DNA of 64,000 bases, from assembly GCA_016648135.1 (NCBI GenBank), contig JADDOH010024995.1, positions 62,001 through 126,000 on the forward strand, read 5' to 3'. The notes beneath the pieces were generated by a model. That model searched no databases. It had not been told where the DNA came from and was given only the letters and a program-made list of their open reading frames with translations. Origin of the DNA: Agrypnia vestita. Taxonomy: Eukaryota > Arthropoda > Insecta > Trichoptera > Phryganeidae. The stretch's first letter is position 1. Each line of letters starts with the position of its first letter. The position numbers and the translations under genes are program-made. This document shows, one piece after another, positions 10,451-20,686 of the stretch.

Positions 10451-11227
10451 CTGGCAACATTTTTACCACCAGACCGTGTATCAAGAAATTTACGTTAGTT
10501 CAGTTTACATATTTTGATGGTGTATAATGGTAAACACGTGTTACACGTTCGAACGATTTTCGCCTTTGAACTTGGTATGTAGTAAGACAACAATTTAATA
10601 AAATAAAATAAAAATGAACAGACCTGACTCCTTCGCGAAAATAAAAGTCATAAAAATTAAAACAGATATAATGAAAAAACAGAACATTTAGAACATCTGA
10701 GCGCTTAGCGATTCCCAGAGGTACCGGACTGAAAGGTCTCTGTCGACTATTCGGCGAAAAAGACTTGCCCCACTTATGGAAATCCCAGGCGGAAAGTTCA
10801 TACCGAGACACAGTCTAATAAAGCCCGTGGAAATGTCGCGCGGTGCTCACAATATCCAACATAATGATGCAGTCAGAGCGGACACTGCAAAGGTCAGGGA
10901 CAGGGAACCGGAGGGTTGGGGTGTGGCCCGCCAGAACCACCACTTCTCGGACAGACATTCTGTATTATATTCTGGATGCAAAAATATATATATTTTTTAA
11001 ATTAGATGCGCAAAGCGTATAGCTAGCTGGACGCTAAACACCCTCAGGTTCGATTAATTAACGTAGATCAATTTAATTTACATAAATAAAATATTTATAT
11101 GTAATACAGCGAAAAACTAGCAAAAATTATAAGTCAAAACAATAACATAAATATATATAGGTATACATACAATCACAGACCTTAAAAATATACAGACATG
11201 AACTAACATAACTTTCTCGATGCACGG
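10451..11227. other. No identifiable gene
   Basis: 10690-10970 is GC-richer and open in one plus frame for 74 codons, but shows no recognisable motif. It may be part of an older transposon. Confidence 0.3.
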
Positions 11228-11660
11228 TGTGTCGGACAAGAAAAAACCGGCGGCCCTTAAATGGGTCTTTTTTTGCCAATTTCCATATGTTGGCCCTGAT
11301 AAACATTTTTAGAAGAAAAGGTGAATTTTTATATTTTGATTTTTATTTTGATAGGTACGTAGAATTGATGATTACATTTTTAATCACATGAATTGTGAGC
11401 GCGAGCGCGCAGATGGGCAAGAATAAATAAAACCCTCGGGGTATGCTTAGCGCGCTCGAGGCATTTTTTATTGAAAATAACCGTTTAGTTATTTATTGTA
11501 ATTTTTTGTATGAATGTTTTTTAATAATTTATTTTTGTAATCACTTGTATATATGGCTTTACATAATTTTATGTAGAAAATATTTTGAATTTGTGTAGCC
11601 AGGCTCGCCAGAGAGACCAAATGTACGAAATTATTGCACCAAGCTTGGCGAGCCTGGCCC
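11228..11660. repeat. Dispersed repeat X, copy 1, left part
   Basis: This part shares, in the same order, TGTGTCGGACAAG, AATTGTGAGCGCGAGCG, AATAAATAAAACCCT and GCGCTCGA with 33547-33830. It then shares TTGTGTAGCCAGGCTCGCCAGAG-like sequence and GCGAGCCTGG with 33891-33955. The right part of the same unit is at 12830-12980, so copy 1 was split or enlarged by the tandem dimer and a SINE. Confidence 0.65.
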
Positions 11661-12503
11661 CCTTTTTACTCCCTTTATTCACTCGTGGCGTGTGCTTGTC
11701 TTCTTGTCTGACGAAAAAACTTTGGATCCATTTTAAACCCCTTTCCCGTGATCCAATCGAGCTGAAACTTTGCAAGCAGACTCGTGGCGACGATCAAGAA
11801 GATTTATCAAATTTTCGTTAAAAAAAAATAATAAATTTTTGGATTTTTCAAAATTTGAATGTTTTTTTCATACAACTTATTAAGTTGTATGAAAATATTT
11901 CAACGCGTCTGGTAGACGCGAAACCTGATTATAGTATAATTTTGGATTTTTGGAATTTTTTTATTACTCCCTTTCGTAGCGTCGCCCGACCGAAGCCCAA
12001 CGCGTAGGTTAAGCGAAAAAAAATGTTTCAACTAGTAAATGAGAAAGGGAGTATAATAAAAACTTGGTTTTTAAGGGTTACTTTTTTACTCCCTTTATAT
12101 TAACTCGTGGCGTCTGCTTGCTCGCTTGCCGGCTTGCCGTGGAAAAAACTTTGGATCGATTTTTAACCCTCTTCCCGTGATACAATCGAGCTGAAACTTT
12201 GCAAGCAGACTCGTGGCGACGATCAAAGAGATCTATCAAATTTTCTTTAAAAAAAATAATTATAGTATAATTTTTAGATTTTTCAAATTTTTAATGGTTT
12301 TTTAATACAATTTGTATGAAGAGATTCCGACGCATCTGGTAGACGCGAAAACTGATAAAATAATAAATTTGGATTTTTCGAAATTTTTTATCCCTTTCGT
12401 AGCGTCGCATCCCAACGAGCCCAACGCATAGGTCAAGCCCCAAACCAGTTTCCACTAGTAAATGAGAAAGGAAGTATAATAAAAACTTGGTTTTTATGGG
12501 TTA
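11661..12503. repeat. Tandem dimer with a period of about 420 bp
   Basis: Unit A starts near 11662 (CTTTTTACTCCCTTTAT) and unit B near 12081 with the same start. Both carry ACTCGTGGCGT, CGAGCTGAAACTTTGCAAGC, CAGACTCGTGGCGACGATCA and AGTATAATAAAAACTTGG in order. A third, inverted copy of the middle part is at about 55220-55430. The palindrome TTTCATACAACTTA with its complement at 11870-11897 is internal to unit A. Confidence 0.75.
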
Positions 12504-12619
12504 CTTTTTTACCGATTATCTGCATGAAGGATGAACCTGAGGGACATTTGTTAATGAAATAAAATAAAGATCTGTAAAAATAGTATGAAATAGCTATATA
12601 GTAGAATGTTTGGTTACAT

Positions 12620-12791
12620 GGTAGCTTGTTGGTCTTGTGGTTAGGACACTGGCCTCGTGACCCAAAGGTTGCGGGTTCGAACCTCACTCCAGACTAGCAA
12701 GTTAGTCCTATGTTCATAGCACAAGCGTTTAGCTTAGTTTGAAAATAGTAAGAATATTGATGTGACACGTATTCCGTGTTCACATCTCTAT
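12620..12791 (+). mobile_element. tRNA-derived SINE, copy 2 (full-length)
   Basis: A-box region TAGCTTGTTGGTCTTGTGG, B box GGGTTCGAACCTCACTCC, then CAGACTAGCAAGTTAGTCC, the body AGCGTTTAGCTTAG and the end TTCACATCTCTATTT. It is the best plus-strand reference copy together with 61503-61677. Confidence 0.9.
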
Positions 12792-12829
12792 TTTTTTTTT
12801 TAAAAAATAAAAAAATAAAAAAATGGTTT

Positions 12830-12980
12830 ATTGATATTTTGAATCACTGCTCATAGAGCTGCGACTCGAATTACGAGCAGTGATCCCGCCATCAGACAGA
12901 GGTCGGTGTCGTCGGTTCCCGAAATGCCGACCTCTGACTGGTCGTTGAAAATGCGCCTGGGCGTGCGGGCCCTGACAATT
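12830..12980. repeat. Dispersed repeat X, copy 1, right part
   Basis: A hairpin with ACTGCTCATAGAGCT and CGAGCAGTGATCCCGCC is followed by GACAGAGGTCGGTGTCGTCG and CCGAAATGCCGACC. All of this matches 34097-34240 in the same order. Confidence 0.65.
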
Positions 12981-13550
12981 TTACTGAATTAATTACGCGG
13001 CGTAGGAATCCAGAACTCAGTACTGCTCCTGCGTTCGCCTCCAGATCTACTTGCGACTTTCTCTTCTTCTCTACTCGACTCCTGCTTCAACCCTTGGACC
13101 GCTCTAAGATTCTCAGCGAAATTTTTTACGATCTCGCTTTCGTCTGAGAATCTGCGATATCGGTTCCATTTAACACAAACTATCACCACATTGACATTTT
13201 CAACGCAACAATAAGAAACATAAAACAAACAATATCTACACTACCGCACCCAAACTAATTTGTACATTATATCTTCCCTTCTACTCCCGTCCCACATTCC
13301 CCTCCACCCTCTCCATTCGCTATTAATGTATGTTAAAGTAAATTTTTAAATTCAGTGGAAAATTTTTAAGATTGTTTTAAAATAAATAAATAAATAAACA
13401 CACAAATACACACACTCACACAAACTCACTATTGGACATGTTTTTTCTTATTTTTTTATCGATTGTATATATGTGTTTTCTTGTAATTGGCCCAAAACTC
13501 TGTACATCAATTATTGTTTTTTTTTCAAGATTGATTAATTATATGACTGT
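12981..13550. other. No recognised gene; transposon-like 3' sequences
   Basis: A minus-strand open frame of 79 codons (13228-12989) has a charged stretch but no domain that I recognise. AAATAAATAAATAAAC with CA-rich repeats at 13380-13435 resembles a retroposon tail. Confidence 0.3.
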
Positions 13551-13605
13551 AAGAAAACCAATAAATGAAAATAAAATAAAAATAAAATAAAATAAAATGA
13601 GGTTG
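13551..13605 (+). repeat. AAAAT-repeat tail of a retroposon
   Basis: AAACCAATAAATGAAAATAA is followed by repeated AAAAT/AAAATAA units. This is the usual form of a plus-strand non-LTR retroposon tail after a polyadenylation-like AATAAA. Confidence 0.5.
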
Positions 13606-13975
13606 ACCTGACCGTACGGCGGTGGAATCACCCCCTATTTTTGCGCTTTCCCGTCAGGAACACAAGGTCTGGTTCTACAGCTGGTTCTAATACGATTGAC
13701 TTGTTTAAAAAATGATAAAGAGCTTGTTAGTTATGAAACAATTGTGAAAATATGAAACAAAATACTCTTAAAAATTATAATATCTAAGAAAATAAGTCGC
13801 GCTTTTTTACAAAAAAATGTGTTTACTTGAAGAGACTCTGTTTCGAACGAATTTTGAAAAAATAAAAAAAACACCGTCTATTGTTAGAAATACAAATATC
13901 AAAAAATAAATGAATGAAATAATTAAAGAGTTAAGGTTATTATTACGGTCGTTAGACATATTTAAGTGTAAATGG
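13606..13975. other. No gene seen
   Basis: The sequence is AT-rich. 13784-13856 includes AAGTCGCGCTTTTTTAC and GAAGAGACTCTGTTTCGAAC, which is the inverted counterpart of 9885-9940. It is another dispersed repeat fragment. Confidence 0.4.
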
Positions 13976-14200
13976 TTACGGATATTTTATACGAACCGTA
14001 TGTTTTTCCGAGACAATTCTCGACGTTTTGTTGAAGTCGTATTCAACGTCATCAGGAGAACGACCTATACCCGCGGGTATAGATAGTTTTCCTGATGATG
14101 TTGACTTCAATGTAACTTCAATGACGACTTCAATGAAACGTCGAGAATTGTCTTTCGGAAAAACATACGGTTCGTATAAAATATTCGTAACCACGAACAA
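13976..14200. mobile_element. Inverted pair of Penelope-like tails with opposed hammerhead cores
   Basis: About 100-bp arms face each other: TATTTTATACGAACCGTATG and AGACAATTCTCGACGTTTTG on the left, and their complements at 14140-14190. Between them each arm holds a hammerhead-type core. The plus-strand core has CTGATGA at 14092-14098 and GAAACGTC at 14135-14142. The minus-strand core has CTGATGA reading 14055 to 14049, but with AAAAC instead of GAAAC. The two arms differ by duplications of the unit ACTTCAATG in the right arm. Confidence 0.65.
14092..14142 (+). ncRNA. Hammerhead ribozyme-like motif (Penelope-type)
   Basis: The conserved core CUGAUGA (14092-14098) and GAAA (14135-14138) is present. 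A minimal stem III (ACGU) follows, and then C at the cleavage position (14142). Stem II can form as GUUGA with UCAAU, but its loop has been enlarged by repeats. The two-base-pair stem III means a monomer would probably not fold well. Self-cleavage has not been tested. Confidence 0.5.
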
Positions 14201-14234
14201 ATAATTATTGCAGTAAAACAAAGATAAAAAAAAT

Positions 14235-14567
14235 TTCTTAGGTTTTCACGGCCATTCATAAACTTCTGGTTTGAGTTTTCTGGGGTATTCTGCTGTGTTC
14301 ATCGTTTTTGCCTTTCCATCATCAGGCTGATATGTTTACAATGCGTAAGCCCTGATGATGGACTCTGCAATGGGATCCGAAACGTAAGCCAGAAAGGCCA
14401 TAGAAACACAGCAGAATATCCCAGAAAACTCAAACCAGAAGATTTGGTACTTCGCTGGAATTGTGAAATAATTATGTATTTTGAGAATTTTTTTATTTAT
14501 TTATTTCATTAATACGATCAGATATCTTAAGGCTAAACAAAATCAAAAGCAAGCCAAAAAATAATGT
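14235..14567 (+). mobile_element. Penelope-like element tail with an inverted end and hammerhead core
   Basis: The left segment CTTCTGGTTTGAGTTTTCTG (14261-14280) is matched in inverse orientation at about 14424-14443. The hammerhead-like core lies at 14352-14386 (CTGATGA, then GGATCCGAAACGTA). The following sequence (AAACTCAAACCAGAAGAT, then TAATTATGTATTTTGAGAAT and TTAATACGATCAGAT) matches 18080-18180 closely, so both are tails of one PLE subfamily. No coding part is attached here. Confidence 0.65.
14352..14386 (+). ncRNA. Hammerhead-like core, decayed at stem I
   Basis: CUGAUGA and GAAAC are intact. Stem II is GGA-CUC against GGG-AUCC, with one mismatch relative to the copy at 47771. The base after the ACGU stem III is A, which is still a permitted cleavage base, but the 1.1/2.1 pair of stem I is broken. 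Confidence 0.45.
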
Positions 14568-14902
14568 TATTTTTAATAATAACTCCTAAATACCATCGTA
14601 ACATTTATTGATTAATTTTTTTTTATGTCACAAGGTCCATCAGGTATTTTATCAATAACTCTTTAAAATTTCAGAACCCACTAATCTAGAAATATGTATT
14701 CGTAAAGCATCGCAGAAATTTAAATATTGTAGTAATAAAATTAGTTGGGTGGAATATTTTCTAAGTGCTTGACAGCATCCGGCAAGATTCTTGCAATTTA
14801 TAGTAAACAGTAAAAATCTTCAAGTTTTCTTGTACGAGTATTTTCTGAAAGCAGGTTAATTTTGTTATTCTCAAATCCATTATCCACGTAATTTCGTATC
14901 TC
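14568..14902. other. No gene seen
   Basis: AT-rich DNA without a recognisable repeat. Confidence 0.5.
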
Positions 14903-14910
14903 CTAGTCTA

Positions 14911-15230
14911 GTGATGGCGAACCTTTTTGAGAAGTGGGTCAAATTTTGTTCATTATTTTTTTAGTACAAGCTCGTGGGTCACTAAGTCAGCGGCGTTACT
15001 TGGAAATGGGGAGGGGGGGATGGTTAAAAACTACTTTTTTTTGGTTCTCACTTATAAATTCGGCGTCAAGTATATATATTTTATTTCTTAAATATTTTTG
15101 ATTGTCTTTCTTTTATGATATAAAAAATAAGTATGTAAGAATCAACACGTGGGTCATTTAAAAAGCCTGCGAGGGTCAGTGTCTGACCCGCGGATCATAG
15201 GTTCGCCATCACACACACATTTAAAAAAAT
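14911..15230. mobile_element. hAT-type MITE with 8-bp target duplication
   Basis: The left end TGATGGCGAACCTTTTTGAG and the right end (reverse complement) TGATGGCGAACCTATGATC form the terminal repeat. CTAGTCTA at 14903-14910 and at 15231-15238 is a possible 8-bp target duplication. The right end carries an extra CA-rich and A-rich tail of about 18 bases before the duplication, so the exact right border is uncertain. Confidence 0.6.
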
Positions 15231-15238
15231 CTAGTCTA

Positions 15239-15500
15239 TCATTTATTTTTTAAGATAAAAACAACTTAGGGATTGTCTTCACCAGTCATCATCATGAAAG
15301 TGGTAATGTGGCAACATATATGAAATACAAGTTATTACAGGTTTTCTACACGATTTACCTACCAGTAGCATGCATAGTATTAGAATTTAAAAACATTTTA
15401 CGCAGTATATAAATTTTCCAATTAAAACTGCCTATAAAAATTAATAATGCCACTCAGACACATCAACCGGCAGTGGAAGGCCGAAACTATAAAATCTTAT
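15239..15500. other. No gene seen
   Basis: AT-rich sequence without a recognisable feature. The last part may already belong to the following PLE. Confidence 0.4.
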
Positions 15501-15525
15501 TTATAAATAATTATATTTATAAATA

Positions 15526-15972
15526 ATGAAATTTCTAATTCAATTAGTTAAAAATATTTCAAACGTTATTCAACCAGCTTTTTATACTAATAATAAATTA
15601 AAAAAATACATATTAAATAATAAAGATAAGGATAATTTTTTTAAAAAATCCGGTGTTTATAAATTAATTTGTAATGATTGTGATTATTTTTATATAGGAA
15701 AAACGTGTAGAAATTTTGAAATTAGAATTAAAGAACACTTAAGGTGTTTAAATAGTAATAATTATTCTGAATTTTCTAACCATCTTTTGGCTACGGGTCA
15801 TTCTTTTGATATTAATAAGGGTTTACAAATTTTACATACAAATTATACAGAATCACAATTTGATAAATTAGAAATTTTGGAAATAAGAAAGAGTGTAAAT
15901 AGTAAATTGAATATTATAAATAATCAGGTCCTTTTTGCAAATAGTTATCTTTTAAATTTATTTTCATATTAA
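15526..15972 (+). pseudogene. Penelope-type GIY-YIG endonuclease domain (open, 5'-truncated)
   Basis: This uninterrupted 148-codon frame holds the C-terminal part of a Penelope-like polyprotein. The GIY-YIG signature appears as GVYKLICNDCDYFYIGKT (about residues 43-60), with GVY and YIG at the expected spacing. Between them is the CxxC pair, and further on H...H (NHLLATGHSF), the zinc-binding pattern that PLE endonucleases typically show. EIRIKEH carries the conserved arginine. The upstream part is the end of the RT linker. In an intact PLE this nuclease nicks target DNA for integration. The ATG at 15526 is internal to the ancestral ORF, so independent translation is doubtful. Confidence 0.85.
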
Positions 15973-16090
15973 TTAGGTACTTTATATTATTATTTTCCAT
16001 ATTTTCATATTAATTAGGTACTTTATATTATTATTTTTCATATATAACTTTTGATCTATACTTCGATTTTTAAATATTATTTTTGTTTTC

Positions 16091-16123
16091 CTGATGAAGA
16101 AGCCATTGGCTTTGAAACATGTT
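16091..16123 (+). ncRNA. Hammerhead ribozyme-like motif in PLE tail
   Basis: CUGAUGA (16091-16097) is followed by stem II, AAGCC paired with GGCUU around an AUU loop, then GAAA (16114-16117) and the self-complementary ACAUGU stem III with U at the cleavage position (16123). Stem I has only a G-C and an A-U pair before mismatches. All core nucleotides are present. Confidence 0.55.
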
Positions 16124-16165
16124 GATTTTTTTCAATAAATAAGTGGTTTAAACAAAGTTAATTTA

Positions 16166-17375
16166 TATTAATTATAATTATGTTACCACAAAATAAATTT
16201 GCTACATTTGAAGAAGAAGTTATAAAATCTTCGCTTAGGACTATAATTTTTCAACGCTACATCAGGATATAGGAGGAAAATAATGCGACGTCCAAGTATT
16301 TACAGTGTAGTATTTGGGCTATTGGAGCAATTTTTGTGTACAGATTATCGAGATTTTGCAATATTTGTCTTCATTCCAGACGATGTTCAGAGTGTTCCGA
16401 ACAGATCTAGGCGTTTATTTTTTTAATTATATTAATTAAGTTGATAATTTTTTATCATCCCGCGAAAGTACCGGAATGCGGAGCTGTCACGATGTGAATG
16501 ACGTCAATCTACTACAATGGTTATTCACCGCATTCTAGGAATCCGAATGTAGCTGTGTAAAAAAATGTTTAATTCTTAAACATTAATTAACAATCTGTTA
16601 GACTCTTGATATACAATTGGTTCAGATTTTCGTAGAAGCAATATTCTACCACTTTTTCCGACATCATCGTGGTTGAAAATCTTCTATGGGTCTAATATTA
16701 AAACCCTACCGCGTAACCTACTATGAATCCGAACAAAACACCTGGGTATCGGCTGTTTTAAAGCAACAATGTTTGAGCCAGTAGCGAGTTCCTATCGTTA
16801 TCTAGATCGGCGATTCAAGGAATATAATAGATTGCTTCATTTTCCGCAGGATTGCAACAATCTTTGTCTGGAAAAATCTGAAAATGTCGGGAGACGTGCA
16901 TTTATATATTTTTTTTTTTATTTATTTCTATATCAAAAATTGTACAGATTTTGGTTGGGCTATACCTGTCTCACTAGAGAAATCTGTTTCGAGGCAGTAA
17001 TTTCGCGGAGAATTAATTCACGATGTATTTGATAAATTTAAATGAAATATTTCGTTTGAATATTTATGTTCTAGGAAAGAAATTCTCTGATTCGTTATCA
17101 AATCACCAATACGATGTTCATTGATGCTGTCGAAAATAAACTATATCGTTTTTTTACCAGATATTTTACACATTTAATAGTTTTTTGGCGATTTTTTTAA
17201 CCAATGCGAGCATAAATTTAAGTGTAAAATATGCATCTCTCGTCATCACAGTGTGATATATTTAAATCAGAAGAGTATGATAATAAACCGTCATCTGTAT
17301 TGATGTTCACCGGACGCGTATAGATCTTGAGTGCCTGCTTGACAAGACGTGCATGGTGACACTTGAGCTTTCCTG
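16166..17375. other. AT-rich region without an identified gene
   Basis: Open frames here (for example 16769-17032, 87 codons) have no motif and are rich in codons expected from AT bias. TGACGTCA-like sequence occurs near 16500. Nothing is supported. Confidence 0.45.
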
Positions 17376-18205
17376 GGATCTAAGACGGTATTCAAAATCA
17401 AAGTAGAGGACCTGTTGAGATCAGCGAAGGATCGAGTTAATGAGTTAGTCGAATGAATGGTGTTTGTAGACTCAACGGCCAGGACTGCGAGAAGGTGGGA
17501 CAAACAGCGCGCACAATTTCCGAGGGTTGATGAGCACAAACGAGCGTGTAAACTCGGGCATTCAGGAAAATCAGCGTTGGCTGAACACATTCTGGATACC
17601 GGCCATCACTTTGCATTCGAGCCCAAAATCCTAGGAAAAACCAAGAGTCACCACGCACGTATTTTGAAGGAGGCACTCGAGATCTATAAGTACCCGGTGA
17701 ATATCAATAAAGATGATGTTCTCAATCTGAAAACCTCTCGGTTCCGGCGCTTCAAAAACCAATCTCGTCGCAGATTCCGCAATGATAGTGACCAGACAAT
17801 AGATGGAACAAACACAACACATACACAAGTCGTGACAATACATGTCTTCGACACGGTATTGCCACGGAACTCATAAAAATATACACACCCTATTTTCGAT
17901 ACGGTATTGCCAGCCAGTACTTAGACAACGATGCACTATGCTTCCACATTGTGGTGAAGTATTGCAAGCCAGTACTTCACCACATCATTAATACACATTA
18001 TAAAACAAGAGTTCTGATGATGGACCTTGCAATGGGATCCGAAACGTATGCCAAAAAGGTCGTAGAAACACGGAATATCCCAGAAAACTCAAACCAGAAG
18101 ATTCGACACTTCGCTTGAATTGTAAAATAATTATGTATTTTGAGAATTTATTTATTTCGTTAATACGATCAGATACCTTCAGCCGAGGCTAAATCAAAAG
18201 CAAGC
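17376..18205 (+). pseudogene. Penelope-like element copy: GIY-YIG remnant and ribozyme tail
   Basis: From about 17380 the translation resembles the linker before the nuclease (VEDLLRSAKDRV). A stop follows, and then a 139-codon frame (17457-17876) in which ILDTGHHFAFEPKILGKTKS is followed by HARILKEALEIYKYPVNI. The same block is in the PLE copy at 47460-47590 (FEPKILGKPKSHHAR, ALEIYKHPINI), so the family assignment is internally supported. The GIY-YIG signature itself is eroded here (VFVDSTARTARR). The tail carries a hammerhead-like core at 18014-18046 and the same 3' sequence as 14387-14567. Confidence 0.8.
18014..18046 (+). ncRNA. Hammerhead-like core, decayed
   Basis: CTGATGA at 18014-18020 and GAAACGTA at 18041-18048 are present. 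Stem II (GGACC with GGGATCC) is weakened by one substitution relative to 47771, and stem I is not complementary. Confidence 0.4.
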
Positions 18206-18667
18206 CGGTCAAATACGAGCTTTTTAACGATCTGAATGCAATAAGCTCTAAATGAATGCACGAAATAGCAAGTAGATAGGTTGTAGAGTAGCTAGTAATG
18301 AAGCCACCATTACGACTGTTGCCATGGCGAAACCTGGAGGTGAAGCCCCCAAAGCGCAGGACGCAGACTGAGACGGCAAAGGCGCTCAGGCTACCCTGCT
18401 GCAGGACTAAGCTCCCTACCCCGTGCAGGGCTTAACTCTACTCAAACGTAACGGAGATGAGCTAGTCAAACATTTAGTCAGTTTATATTATTCTGTATAG
18501 ACAGATAACGATTTTACGACAGTGGAGAATTCAATTTTTTATAGATAAATTATAAAAAATTTAGCAAAATGAAACAAAAATGTGAAAGAATCATTAAAAT
18601 ATCTCTACATATGAAAAAGTTATGGGACTTTAAAATTGCGCTTCAAAAAAAATTTCATTTCATGCGA
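18206..18667. other. Repeat-like sequence, no gene
   Basis: 18300-18460 is GC-rich with a short frame beginning MAKPGGEAPKAQDAD and then stops. It looks like the start of a dead ORF, but cannot be assigned. The sequence up to 18667 continues after the hAT insertion at 20537. Confidence 0.3.
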
Positions 18668-19249
18668 CAGTCCAGTAGGGATGGGTCGTCGACGTATTTA
18701 CCGTCGACGATACGAGACCGTCCACGTTCGTCCATCGACGAGACGATCAACTAGTTGAATTCGTCAACTAGTTGACGCGTCAACTTCGTTAGGCGAACGT
18801 CTCGCGGACGTTCTATCTAAACATCGGGACGATGGTCAACTATCTACGGTTCGACGCGACGCTGCTCGACGGCTCAACCGTTGGCTATTTTTATTACGTT
18901 AATTTTTAAAATTTAAAGAAGTTCGAAGGAATATAGTTTCGGGGAAAGTAAAACCGCTACTTGTGCTTATATGTAAAAAGAAATATTTTATTATTTATTT
19001 GTTTACGCACATTATAGGCTTTTACATATTGTTTTATATACTTCTTTCTATATATAATAAAGAAAGAAGTAGGTATACACAACAATATCAGGTGTAAGCA
19101 GTAAAATATAAATATAAACTACATATATAAGCAGTGAAAGTATCGGGTATAAGCATTAAAATATGAGTATAAAAATTAAAAATATAAAGTACAAAGCAGT
19201 AATGTGTGTATAAAAAAATATATTAGGTACACATCATTACATGTGTACA

Positions 19250-19580
19250 GGGTTATTTGGAAAACATTAATAACCTCGCAGGACTATATTCCTGCCTTGA
19301 TTATGAGTCGAAAGCTATCATGACCTAATATCAATAGTTATGGAGATATGCGACATCAAAGTTTGAATTTTTTCAAAATGTCTGACTTATTTTTTGCAAA
19401 ACGTTGGACTGTCACTACACTAACTCAAATCGATTACGAAAAATTCATTCGTTTCAATACAAGTTAAATAAAATGATAAAAACCTTTACATTTATTTATT
19501 ATCTATAAATTTATAAATAAATACATAATTTAAAAATACTTTACATTTGAGATGTTATCTAGAAATTTATTGAAGAATAC
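19250..19580. repeat. Foldback family F segment (nested in the hAT element)
   Basis: ATAACCTCGCAGGACTATAT and TTGATTATGAGTCGAAA, then GTTATGGAGATATGCGACAT, then TTCAATACAAGTTAAATAAA. The same blocks, partly inverted, are at 44400-44690, and parts occur at 51183-51455 and 28090-28375. Confidence 0.65.
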
Positions 19581-19599
19581 ATCTTTCAAATTCAGGCTT

Positions 19600-19760
19600 T
19601 CACTTTGTGGTGACATTATTAATAAATAAATATATCTGTATTATTTTTCAACTTTAGTTTAAGGCTCAATCTGAGAAAAGGAACATTGTTCCCGAAACAT
19701 GTAAAAAAAACAATAAAAAGTGGTGTAAACAAAATTATAATAGATTTATTTTTTTTATCT
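19600..19760 (+). mobile_element. Penelope tail with degenerate hammerhead core
   Basis: CTGAGAAAAGGAACATTGTT (19671-19690) followed by CCCGAAACATGT lines up with the motifs at 16091 and 36618, but the CUGAUGA box is damaged (CTGAGAA). The tail CAATAAAAAGTGGTGTAAAC matches the other AT-rich PLE tails. Confidence 0.6.
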
Positions 19761-20536
19761 ATAAAATTAAAAATAGGGAATTTTTAATAAAAATTAATTA
19801 AACCTAAATTCAAGATTATATTACATATATAATAATTAATGTTGGACTGCTTAATAAGGACCATAGTTAGGCATAGAAAATTTAATTCCCTACAAATTTG
19901 TTTATCATTTATATGCTAAAGTAACGAAATAACACAATAATTAAATTTTACCATTCCTTTTCAGGTAGATATAAGAAGTCGAGATCGATCGAATAAAATA
20001 TTGATTTTAGAAAAATATCTAGCCGGTCTGTTAATTAATAATAGTTCAATAAAAAATAAAATAATTAAACAAAATTGTTTTATTTTATACAGCGTAAAAT
20101 TGGGAATTCACCGAAACGTCGCACGTGCACATCGCACAAATCAAGTAAAAAATAATAGATAAGAGCTTATTAAGCCTATGTCTCCCTACGCATGCATTCA
20201 AATTTCAAATCTCTGTCATAGTTCGTGTACACAGATCTGCACTCTATGATTGTGTACTTTAGAGTTGAAATGAAATTACCCGTCGAGCCGTCTATGGCGT
20301 CTACAAGTCGACAGCGAGAGATGAGAGAAAAATAAACGGAGACGTTTTGTCTTGCTCTCGCTAGTTACCTTGCATTACGTTGAATCTCGAATCGTCCACC
20401 ATCCACGGCGTCCGCCGTCCACCGTCTACGAATTCAACTAGTCCATGCGATAAACGTAAACCGTCGACGCGTCGATGCAACGTCAACGGTTGATTTCAAC
20501 TAGTCCGTCCATTCAACGCCCATCCCTACAGTCCAG

Positions 20537-20680
20537 CGTGTGACGTCACTTAACCTAGACGGCGCGGCTCGTGTTCGCTGGTGTTCACTAAGTACCTAGT
20601 AGTGAGAGGAGTTCGACTAGGTCAAATGACGTCACAGGCGAGGCGAGGGCACCGTCGTTCCGCGCTAAAATACATAAACT
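20537..20680. other. Repeat flank with two CRE-like palindromes
   Basis: TGACGTCA occurs at about 20549-20556 and again at about 20627-20634. The GACGGCGCGGC block also recurs near 21918, so this is part of a dispersed repeat that continues from 18667. Confidence 0.4.
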
Positions 20681-20686
20681 TAAATA

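Larger units (their letters stand above)
15501..16165 (+). mobile_element. 5'-truncated Penelope-like element with endonuclease ORF and ribozyme tail
   Basis: This AT-rich PLE subfamily copy consists of the GIY-YIG-encoding end (15526-15972), a short duplicated segment (ATATTTTCATATTAATTAGG repeated at about 15958 and 16001), and a hammerhead-like motif at 16091-16123. It ends with an AT-rich tail (AATAAATAAGTGGTTTAAAC). The reverse-transcriptase part is missing. Related tails are at 19600-19760 and 36500-36690. Confidence 0.75.
18676..20528. mobile_element. hAT-type element, 1.85 kb, with perfect 8-bp target duplication
   Basis: The terminal repeats begin TAGGGATGGG on both ends (18676 onward, and the complement of 20519-20528). 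CAGTCCAG at 18668-18675 and at 20529-20536 is a perfect 8-bp duplication, the hAT hallmark. Subterminal DNA on both sides is rich in palindromic GTCGACG and CAACTAGTTG motifs, which hAT transposases commonly require. No transposase frame remains. The interior holds a foldback-family segment (19250-19580) and a Penelope tail (19600-19760), so this is either a composite non-autonomous element or one that received later insertions. Confidence 0.8.

Noticed and set aside
12989..13228. 79-codon minus-strand charged protein
   Set aside because: No family recognised and no supporting context. It may be a transposon relic.
18330..18460. Gene start MAKPGGEAPKAQDAD
   Set aside because: Stops within 16 codons and no continuation in any frame that I could justify.
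20549..20634. CREB-regulated promoter (two TGACGTCA sites)
   Set aside because: Both sites belong to a dispersed repeat, and no gene or TATA box follows.
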